Shown here piece by piece: positions 48,730 through 58,193 of a stretch of 64,000 bases of DNA. The notes under the pieces are model-generated. The model made no database searches and was not told the DNA's origin. It was given only the letters and a program-made list of their open reading frames with translations. Position 1 is the stretch's first letter; every line of letters begins with the position of its first letter. Both the position numbers and the translations under genes were made by a program. Origin of the DNA: Seiridium cupressi (Eukaryota > Ascomycota > Sordariomycetes > Amphisphaeriales > Sporocadaceae); assembly GCA_036674765.1 (NCBI GenBank), contig JARVKI010000088.1, positions 1-64,000 on the forward strand, given 5' to 3'.

Positions 48730-51567
48730 ATGGACTTCATCAGACAGCGAAGAGTACAAGCGAGAGCCGATAATAGAGATGCTCGTCTCGAGAATGTCCT
48801 CAGTAAGGGAGCGCCCAAGTCCTCCCAACTAACTCAAAGCGATGTCCTGCTTGAACCAACGTGTTTCGCCCTTTTCCTTCTTGCAAACATAAACACATGT
48901 GCTGATCTATAGTCTCTCAGGCAATCTACGCGACAAGGATCTTCCCGGGGATGCAGAAGCATTCTACTACAAACATCTGAAGATGGTTGAGTACGATAGA
49001 CTTCTTCGTGCTGCCAGAGTGGCTAAAAATCCAGTAAATATGAAGATATTAGTAGAGGATACACGCAGCACATTCCTGGCTTGGTCGAGCTGAGTGGTGA
49101 AGAAAAGGATGCCCTTGTTAAGGAGCGAGACTCCGCATTCCCGGAACCCGGCATGTTTATTGTCTGTCATCCTTACAGTCTCGCTAGCAGCTCTTCTCCA
49201 GGGCCAGGTCCAATCGTCTATCAATAATGCCTCGCTCTTTGCAGAGAATCTAAGCATCGACATTACGGTCACTAATACTGAAATCTCACCGATGTCAGAA
49301 CAACAGCACGACCCAAATGGTGCTGAATGGATTTTGGGAGCGATGAACGCAACACCGTTCTTCGCTGCTGCTCTCATCGGCTGCTGGATGGCTCTGCCAC
49401 TCAGTGATAGGTTCGGTCGCAAGGGTTCAATGCAAGTCGCTGCGATTTTGGTGCTCATTACCTCAGCCTTGATGGCCGGGGTCCCTAAAATGTCAACGTC
49501 TGTGCCGAAATGGGCAATCGTCATCTCATTGCGACTTTTCAATGGGATCGGTTAGTTGATCTCATTCATTATCTGTGAAGCCAATCCTAGTCTTCTGTCG
49601 GAGACAATTGGACACAAAAGCATTTAACCAGTTCGTAGGAATGGGGATCAAAGCTGTGAACACGCCAATGCTCGCATCCGAGTGTGCAGTTGGATACTGG
49701 AGAGGCACCTCGGTCCTAGCCTGGCAACTATGGTGGGTATACAACTTGTCCCCCGCAAGAAACCATACTGATTTGGTGCCAATGGGGTCGCTTGCGGCAT
49801 CATGATCAGCTTCGCATCCAACGCTCTCTTCGTCGTGGCTCCGTCTCCAGACACTTCACTAACTTTCATCCTTGAAGCACCACTTCTCCCCGCCTTGATT
49901 CTATTCATAGTGTCCCTGGCCTGCGCAGAGAGCCCGCGATATTACATGCGCCGGCCAGGAACCAAAAATTACAGTCCGGCACAAGCATACAACATTTTGA
50001 AAAGGCTAAGAAGATGTGAGGTTCGTAGCTGATTACGCGGACTAACTATTTACACTGATATTTATTTGATCCCTACAGCTAATCGCTTTGAGAGACATTT
50101 ACGTCCTGCATAAGTCAGTCGAGGAAGAATGAGGCGTCACGTTACAGCAGACAGTCTTCCGGGTCGCAAGAGTCAAAACGATTCATGGGGTTTCGAGACT
50201 TCCAAAGTCAGTTTACTGAACTTTTTCTAATTCGAAGGAACCGGAACGCGCTTATCAGCACGTCTGTTGTAGCCCTGTCGCAGCAAATGTGCGGCAGTGA
50301 GTATCCGGTACCCCAAAACCTTGAGCATTTGAGCTAAGACCCAGCAACTGTAGTCAATATCCTTGCTTTTTACTCTGATGAGACCGAACTCTGCATGGTG
50401 TAATTTCAGGGCTTACAAATCATAGGAACTTTGTTTAGCAGTCTTGTGGAAGGAAATGGCATCATTTTGGTCTTGAGTATAGGTTTTGGTAGCTTGACTT
50501 CTCACATGTATTATTTGTATCTTACACGTTCCTAATACTCAATACCAGGCGCCGTTGACTTCATCTTCGGATTACCAGCCATCAGATATATCGACGTTAT
50601 AGGCCGACGGAAGTGGTTGATTACGACCTTGCTACCAATGGCTGGGTTACTCGGCGCAGCCTCAGAGTCGTGTATTGCCAGTACCAACGACGCAAAGACG
50701 ACGAGAATATTAGTTATACTTTCCCTTTACCGTGAGTTAGTCCTCCGTAATACATATGACCTCACCGGATCTTGAAATTATGTAGTTCATGCAGCCTTCT
50801 ATTCGCCTGGTTTAGGTACGCCTCCTACTTAAGTTGCCTCATCAATTTGCTTACGTTTCTCACAGGGCCGGTTCCTTTTACCCTTGCAGCTGAAAGGTTC
50901 GTTCCATTCCCTGCAGAACTATCATGTGCCGACTTACCTCAATGTAGCTTTCCCTTAACACACCGTGAGGCAGTAAGTCCATATGGCTGATCATATTCTA
51001 GCTTAGACTAATCTGTATTGAAGGGATGCGCCTTTGCCATATCTCTCAACCTGTTCTTCGCTGGACTCCTCTCTCTCCTGTTCCCGAGGTGGGTGATTGG
51101 ACTGCCAAATTGACCGACCTTCCTAACAATGCTAACACGACCGCAGACTTCTTTTCAGTCTTAGACCGGCAGGGGCCCTTGGTCTCTTTGCTGGTCTGAG
51201 TATGGTTGCATTTGTGCTCGTTTTTCTGGTTGTCGAGGAGACGAAACAAAAGTCGTTGGAGGATCTTGATTTCGTTTTTGGTGTCCCAAAGAGGGACTTT
51301 ATGAGATTTCAGATCTCCAAGTATCTACCTTGGGTTTTCAGACGGCATCTTCCCTGGATCCTATGGAGATATCTTCCTTGGTGCATGAGGGAGTATCTCC
51401 CTCAAAGCTTTAGGTTCCATGTTCCAAGACACGATAGAGAGCAAAAGCTCGAGTCTGGTGTAGTGCTACGGAACGAGAAACCCCGAAAGCCCCAGGAGCC
51501 GGTGCTGTACAGCACAGATGAAATCATTCGACCCGCTCCACTGTCTTCTGACGACCCTCGAGCTTGA
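48730..51567 (+). pseudogene. Decayed MFS sugar-transporter gene
   Basis: Fragments in order match a fungal sugar porter: a cytosolic N-terminus, TVSLAALLQGQVQSS (TM1), the LSDRFGRKG motif of the loop after TM2, IKAVNTPMLASE, ESPRYYMRR, IDVIGRRKW (second GRR loop) and a C-terminal VEETKQKSLEDLDFVFGV. Many introns are still recognisable. Lesions are a one-base loss in an A run near 49025-49029, a compensating extra base near 49170 with an intervening TGA at 49091, an intron (49733-49785) ending GG instead of AG, a two-base loss near 50125-50131 producing TGA, and a TAA at 50401 followed by further scrambled sequence. The C-terminal exon (51202-51567) is open to its own stop. The mixture of small indels argues for loss of selection rather than C-to-T mutation alone. 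Confidence 0.85.
51325..51420 (+). repeat. Four-copy 24-nt (8-residue) repeat in the transporter tail
   Basis: The C-terminal tail of the transporter reads four successive units starting LPW, LPW, LPW and LPQ, each eight residues long with an aromatic or basic end. The DNA units are diverged but aligned. This suggests an old internal tandem expansion. Confidence 0.6.
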
Positions 51568-52586
51568 ACCCTCAAATAAATACTAGACATACTTTAACAG
51601 ACGAAGTTTCTTGTGCTTATGGGAAGATGGATACAGAATGGGAACACCAGAGGTGAAGTTGAGGTAAAGCATACCTCGTGAAAGACCTATCTTCGACGTT
51701 GCTTCAACTAGAGATGCACCAAAAAGCTATCTTGAAAAGAATTCGTTATCAGCCACAGTTTCATGTGCGAGATTGTCGTCAAATCATTGACACCAACCCC
51801 AAAATACAATGCCAGTGAAAATACATCGTATCGAAAACTTATCCCAACACAAGAAGAGGCATCACATACAGTAGTCCTGGCTTCACTTATCAGGAACCCA
51901 AAGCTCTGGACCATGAACCATGTGGGTTACCTCAACGATGTGATAACTTAGTATTCTAGGCCACTCACAACAAAGACCGTAAACATATCCTATACCTTTT
52001 AGGCATCAATGCCCTTCGGTCGCCAACAGAGGCACTGAGCTAATAGTGTTTGCATCATTCCATTTGTACTGCCTGACATCGTACCGTGGCCACTGGACGT
52101 TCCCAACCCAAAATGTGTCCGCTTCGTGTTACCACAAAGACCACACAGCCAGCGGCATCCATCGGGATCCAATACTCAGCCTCGACCCACGGATGTCTAG
52201 AGCCGTGGCCTAAGTCGACATCCCTCAGAATCTGGCACTTAGATCTGCTCACTCCTCTCTCAAAATGGCCTTCTGTGCTCCTGTTACACACACAATACGT
52301 GCTACCGAGGCCTTAATCCCGTCTCTCAGCACATATTGTGCTTTTTGGGCACATTTCCCGGTCTGAGCCTCTGGACGGTATTGTGATATCTGATATGCCT
52401 GGAGCATCTGACAAGTTCTCAGCTATGCAGAGATATTTATATTTAACGACGAACCTTTCGCCCCGCCAAAATATATTACTTACGAGACAAGACAAGACTT
52501 CTATTAGTCGTTCACAATTCACAAAATATCCGCCATAATATAAGCAAAACTCCCAGACCCTTAAGTCATCTTACAATTTGTTCTTC

Positions 52587-52662
52587 CTCTAGCAAGTGTT
52601 TCCTCCTCCAGCAAGAATTTCCTCCTCTAGCAAGGATTTCCTCATCCAATAAGTATGTCCTC
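52587..52662 (+). repeat. Tandem repeat, four copies of 19 bp
   Basis: Four adjoining 19-bp units. The first three are nearly identical (CTC-T/C-AGCAAG-NN-TTTCCTC) and the fourth is more diverged. It lies in non-coding sequence. Confidence 0.8.
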
Positions 52663-53355
52663 CACTCCGTCCCACTCAACGAACAAGCCAGGACTAAAAT
52701 GAGCTACGCAGAATGAGTTCGTCCGGACAGTCCGGCCTCCCTATGAAAAGATACCTCAGCAGCGACACCAAAGCTCTTTCCGAGACACTATTGAACGGGG
52801 CCAATAGACCACAAGGCAAGACGACAGAAAAAAAGGCCAAGAAAGCCATGAGCAAAAAGATGCAGAAGTGGGACACTAAATTCGAGGCCGCATCGGGCAG
52901 CTCTAATAACCATTGAGAGGAATAGCCATAATCTGAGGGTTCCTGAGATATTGGGATCATATTGTGTCAGGGAGAACCTTACGTCGTTAAAAACTAGTGC
53001 ATCGTTCCTTCCATCTAAGATCGTCAACTCAACTAATGAAACTCTCTTAAATTATAATGCAAACCCTGATTGGCATGGTTAATTTGCTCATAAAGTCTGA
53101 ATCCGGAGGTACGTTTTGTGGGTATTAAATACGCGAGTGTAGTCGTTTTGGTACACCCTCTCTTTACATATCTTGTATTACGCAAGGACACCCCTCGCCG
53201 TAATAAACCTATAAATATCTCTTAAGCTATTAATCACCTTTATCTGAATGGTATTTGCCCTTTGATACTATCGATAATCAAATCGATTATAGTCAGAAAA
53301 TATTATCTTTCATTCAAGCTTGTTACTAACGAGTTGTAGGTGTTATTAGGAAATC

Positions 53356-53604
53356 ATGCTGGATTACTTGATACCTATGCTCACTATGGCGGTCTGGTTT
53401 ATACTTTGTGTGTTCCTCTGGGGTATTTGTCACTTTGGAACTGGACCTGAGCTCTACGACAAGATTGTCGATCAGGCAGAAGTGTTGCGAATTCGGGACA
53501 TGAACCTAGCAGTTATGTTGGCAGGCTGTGTTCTGCTCTTTACTATACCCCTATGGTTTCTTGGTTGGTATGGACCCCTAATTCTTCAAAAACTCCAAAG
53601 ATGA
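53356..53604 (+). CDS. Possible small two-helix membrane protein
   Basis: An 82-codon frame starting with ATG with two clear hydrophobic segments (about residues 5-27 and 50-75) separated by a charged loop. The 3' splice-like signal ACTAAC...TTGTAG ends at 53339, just before the ATG, so it may be the last exon of a longer transcript. I recognise no family. AT-rich sequence readily produces hydrophobic frames by chance. Confidence 0.3.
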   Translation: MLDYLIPMLTMAVWFILCVFLWGICHFGTGPELYDKIVDQAEVLRIRDMNLAVMLAGCVLLFTIPLWFLGWYGPLILQKLQR

Positions 53605-54321
53605 AGGATTAGATAATGCGAGCGTGAAAGGTGTCCATACACTCCACCTCGACGGTATTCGGGATGGGATGGCGACGATTTCTCAAGCCAAATTTAAAAA
53701 CACCAAAGGTAGTAAATAGAGAACATTAATCTCGTTAGTGAGCCCGGCTGTCTAATATGCATATTCAGAGAATCAAGCACGACAATGAGGCTATTCGCAA
53801 CTTTTTGACCCTGACCGACCTGAACTTTCTGTTCCCCGTTGGTTAGATCATATTAAGCTAACATCGCATTCGTCTTGAGCACCAAGTTCGTGAATTATTG
53901 ATAGACATTATTCGACATTATCAGTCTCAATCTTCCCTCCGAATATGTGTTCTCCTGGCCGGCATGGATTCTATTAGAATAGTGATTATTCCTTATGCGC
54001 TTTTCTGTGAATCATTATGCTTTCTATATAGATACCGATGGCGCACCAAAGGACCGTAGGGCCTCTATGCTAGACTACCCTCATCCTTGGGCCCAATGCA
54101 ATGCCGTTAATGGACATTATCAACGCCGTTGTTGTGTGCTTTGAACGCCAAGCCAATGCAATTTGCCTTCTCCCTGCAGCCCATGGCGCAGGGATCCTAC
54201 CAGCAGTATAAAGAATTAGGCTTCCTTCTTCCTGGGAGGCTCGATGTCCTATCTATACACTCCAAATAACCACAAAACGGTCTTGATTTACTCGCTGTCA
54301 CTCGCTAGCATCATTGATGGG

Positions 54322-56202
54322 TCATTGGCGCCTAGATTCTTCGAATTCTTCCATCATCAGCCGTTGGCTCAGACTCTTAGGAGTGCCGGTAAATGTTGTT
54401 GCATCGGGACGATAGCTGGTCGACTCATCAACACCACTGCGGCCATCAACACTACCAACAAACGAATAGAAGTTGCCCATTTGGGCAGCCTTTTCAAGGA
54501 TGGAGTGATCCTTAACACTGGATATCGTAAAAGGCCGCCCGTTGTATGAGCCTACTGCTTCTTTGGTGTGTCGCGATGGTGTCGAGGCTGATGCTGGAGC
54601 AGGGTGTGTGATTGGAATTCCAGGAGAAGTTGAAAGTTGGTTGGAACCTTCAGGTTCTTGCGAGTTGCTGTCTGTCACGCCCTCATCCTGAAATTCCTCG
54701 TCCTCGTCTTGAAGATATTTTTGCTGAACAACCTTTTTGCTTCCTCTTTTCTGTACCGAGAGACCATCATCCTCGGCCTCATCGGGATCCCAGTCAAACA
54801 ATTCATCATCCTCATCGAGGACGGTTGGTCGAGGAACGCTAGCGGTTATTTCGTCTGCTTTTAGGGCCATTTTTTGAGCCGTCTTGTTTGTGATGTGCCT
54901 GTTTTGGGATGGCTCGTAGCTATGCTCGGTTATGTCTGATTGTGGCGGGGAAAATCTTTTCCTCGTTTTGAACGAGGTCAGCGGGGGCATTTCGAGTATG
55001 TCATCATCGACATCTTCGTATGGTTCAGTCTGCTCGGGTTCTGCCTTTACTACCTCGACGTGCTCTGCAGTGCCGCTGTTGCTCTGTGGAGTTGCAGTGC
55101 GATGGTTGACATGTGCTTTCGTGGAACTAGCTTGAGAAGTAGACTTGGGTTTTCGGCTTCCCATGACCAGAATTTCTTCGTCTTCATCCATGTCCTGCAA
55201 GTTACCCACCATGGCCCATTTGGACGTATCCTCGCCAGAGTTTCGTGCCATAGCCTTGAGCCGGTCGGTGGAGGATGTCTTTTTGGGTCGCGGCGGAGAG
55301 CTGCCTAGAAGGCCCGTCTCCTCCCCTTCTGGCGGCACTGGTTCTGGGTCAATCGAGGAGTTCAGGAGATTGGTAGTGTTGGCGAGTGGAGATTGAGTGT
55401 GCTCGGTAACACGAGGTGACAAGGGCGGCGACGCAGTAGGGAATACCTCTCCTCCTTCCACCTCGAAGCGCACGCGGCGAGGGCTCTGAATTTTAATAGA
55501 GGAGCTCGAAGAACGGCGAAGCGCGCTACGGCGGTGTTGCTTGCTGATGCTCTCATCCGATGTATTGGAGGATATCGTGTCTTCGGTAGGTCGTCTAACG
55601 GGATCAGGCCGGGTGGTGATGACTACGGGTAAGGGTGCTGTTTGCTCGTCTTTGGCCGAGTCTGTGGTTAGCTCTTTGATTTGGCTCGGAAGCGAAGGCA
55701 ACGCGGTGGGTAAACTGGGAGCAGGCGACGGTCTATGGCTTTTGTCGTCTCGGCTATCAAGCAAGGGCAGATAACTCGGTGTGAACAAACCCTGGAACTC
55801 TCTCTCGCGCTCGTGCGGGCTTCTCGGGATGTTTTCAGACTCGGGTGGTGTGCCCGAGGTGTGAGGCAGCAGCGGCGGCGGTGAGCCCTTGCCGCGCTTG
55901 CGATGAGAGGGATCGCTCGACATGTTGCCGTCCTCGTCGTCCATGCGGCTCTTTGGTGACTCATTCCGAATGGGGTTGTCTTGGTCAAAGGCGGGATGCA
56001 GGGCGGGATACTTGTGCATCGAGTCCTTTATAGCCTTCTCGACTTTGGCAGACACATCACTAGAGACGGTCTGGAGTAGGTCCCGTGAATATCTCTGGAA
56101 CTCAAGCGCCATGTCTTGGCGATGGTGTTCCACCTTTTGCTCGAGCTCCGAGAGCTTATCCAGCAGCTCAGAGACGAGGTTGGTCGCGTCGTTCATTGCC
56201 AT
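54322..56202 (-). CDS. Uncharacterised disordered protein with RVxF motif
   Basis: Intronless 626-aa protein, starting at the ATG at 56202. The first ~60 residues form an amphipathic coiled coil (LVSELLDKLSELEQKVEHH). Most of the rest is Ser/Pro/Glu-rich and probably disordered. A conserved-looking segment around residue 245 contains RRVRFEVEGGEVFPT. RVRF (codons at 55465-55476) fits the R/K-V-x-F docking motif for protein phosphatase 1. A second ordered patch near the C-terminus (GRPFTISSVKDHSILEKAAQMGNF, then TSYRPDATTFTGTPKSLSQRL) is probably the family core. I do not recognise a named family. The long clean frame in a disordered protein argues that it is real. Confidence 0.8.
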   Translation of the reverse strand: MAMNDATNLVSELLDKLSELEQKVEHHRQDMALEFQRYSRDLLQTVSSDVSAKVEKAIKDSMHKYPALHPAFDQDNPIRNESPKSRMDDEDGNMSSDPSHRKRGKGSPPPLLPHTSGTPPESENIPRSPHEREREFQGLFTPSYLPLLDSRDDKSHRPSPAPSLPTALPSLPSQIKELTTDSAKDEQTAPLPVVITTRPDPVRRPTEDTISSNTSDESISKQHRRSALRRSSSSSIKIQSPRRVRFEVEGGEVFPTASPPLSPRVTEHTQSPLANTTNLLNSSIDPEPVPPEGEETGLLGSSPPRPKKTSSTDRLKAMARNSGEDTSKWAMVGNLQDMDEDEEILVMGSRKPKSTSQASSTKAHVNHRTATPQSNSGTAEHVEVVKAEPEQTEPYEDVDDDILEMPPLTSFKTRKRFSPPQSDITEHSYEPSQNRHITNKTAQKMALKADEITASVPRPTVLDEDDELFDWDPDEAEDDGLSVQKRGSKKVVQQKYLQDEDEEFQDEGVTDSNSQEPEGSNQLSTSPGIPITHPAPASASTPSRHTKEAVGSYNGRPFTISSVKDHSILEKAAQMGNFYSFVGSVDGRSGVDESTSYRPDATTFTGTPKSLSQRLMMEEFEESRRQ

Positions 56203-58193
56203 TGTGAGCAACAATTAGGGCGGGACCAACAACTGGCACCTTCTTTCTTATCCCGCGAAATCGAAAACGGCCAGTAGCAGACAAAGATATCCATGCATCC
56301 TTTTACTCTACGGCCACTGCTGCTTGGGGCCACGCAGTAAGTGCGTGAATGCGTGATCGGAGCGGGGAGATTTTGTGCTTGTGCGCGCGTGACCACGATT
56401 TGAGCTTCGAGCTTCGACCAAAATTGGGGGATGAGATGGGAGTGACGTCTGTGTGGGATAATGATGCCTGTCTGAGGCTTTGATTTTTTGGAGGCGCTGG
56501 GTAGGATTTGGCTTCTACTCAGCTTCCAGAATTTCGCGAAAATTAGCGACACCCTTGTCTTCTTTGCTCTGCCAACCGTGTTAGGGTGTGCCACCGACGC
56601 TCGTAAGTTGCGCGGAAAGTTGGGCCAAGTCTGGCCTGGGTCAGGGCCTAGAACCTCTGGCTGCGCACCGCTGTAACGATGAGGCTGTTGGCGGCTGAAA
56701 AGGTGGGCGAGGACGATCTCTTCGATCAGCAAGCTGTCAAAAGCTTACCCCAACTTTTTCACTTTGTCGCCGCCTCGGGACGCCCGCGCGGCAGTTGCCC
56801 GTCCAATCGGCAGCCGGAAGCGATCTGGGATGGTTGATAGCTCAAATTGATCTCAGATTCCTATCTGGTCACATGTAGTGATCTATCTGCTCGTGCAGTT
56901 GGCAAAGCACCAGAGAACAATCGACATATTCTTTAGCTTGGAAAATCTTGGAGAGCTTAATGTAACCACTGGGTCCGGCCAAGTCCCACAAAGAGAGGAG
57001 AAGACCTCGTATCGGAACGTGGTATCGGACTGGTGCCACGCCGTAGTCACGCTAGCCATGCAATTAGCGCACCTATAATATCCCCATATCAAGCACCACG
57101 TTATCATACCGGATCACCACGCAACACTTCATGTTGCAAATGTAAAGTATATTCGAGAAACGCATTGCCCGGTGCTGTAGGCAAATACGGGGACCTCTAT
57201 CCCGCTGCGAGGCTGCAGAAGCCTCAGGTGATCTCGCATCAAGTTTTGCCGCTGCTAGTCCTGCTGGTACCGTGTATGTAAATTGGAAGCATTTGCTGTA
57301 CGTGGTACCATCTGAGCTCTTGCGCACAACACGTACTAGCCAGCCCCAGACAATGGGCACCACCCAGTTTACGCGGAGAATAGATCTACGAATGACATCT
57401 GTGGGGGAGACTAAAGATAGATTTTACACACTCCATATTACAGACGCGCAATCCATCATTCGTCATCTGCTTCCGTACACAATCGACTCTGAGTACGTAG
57501 TAAATCAACCAGTACTACTGGCGTCATGAACCGAAATCGGTGCAGCTCTTAGTGGGGCCCGACATGTATGGCTGTTGTTTCTAATAGTTTCGCACGTATA
57601 CTCTATACAGATTCCGAAACTATTTGTTCACATTGAACCCAAGATGATTATATGCCAAACATGTTCGTCCATACGCCCATCAATGACGATCAATTATTTC
57701 TGCATACGGGCTGGGGATGCTAGAACCAAGGCATCTCGATCGTAAAATGAGGATAAAACTATCCAAATGGGACAAAAGACAACGGCTTTTTAATCAGTAT
57801 TTATTATACGGTGCTTATCTAGCAGTGCCTACAATTTCAAGCTATCTTAGTAGCCTCTTGTGTGCTTGTGCAGTGCTCCTAAATCAAGCTTCTGATACAG
57901 CGCGATCGCAATGCTTCAACCTCTGCTGTGCCCCCTCCTACACTTGGCTGCTTCTTTGGTTGCTTCATCTTACGGACCCTGATACAACGAAGCTTTCAAT
58001 GCAATGTGCTTTTTGGCTAGTCTGAAACTAAACCACGGGACATGGTGCCGTCAGATTCCCAAAGGAGTCCTGAGAGAACGATCGTCTGGCCGAAGGTTAC
58101 ACCAGATGACGTTCAGAATTGGTGAGTGTTGCATTAGACCTTTCGTAGTTCGCTTTCATGCGCTAGAGTTCTGATGATGAACCTGCGACATCT
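56203..58193. other. Intergenic region without recognisable genes
   Basis: About 2 kb between two minus-strand genes. The first part is the promoter of the gene at 56202. No frame at 57270-58030 has coding character. The end nearest 58193 is the 3' region of the RING gene. Confidence 0.45.

Larger units (their letters stand above)
51568..54321. other. AT-rich gene-poor region
   Basis: About 2.75 kb, visibly AT-rich, especially 53040-54060. A 67-codon basic frame at 52713-52916 and an 82-codon hydrophobic frame at 53356-53604 are the only candidates; the second is listed separately. No transposon protein or terminal repeats were recognised. Confidence 0.45.
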
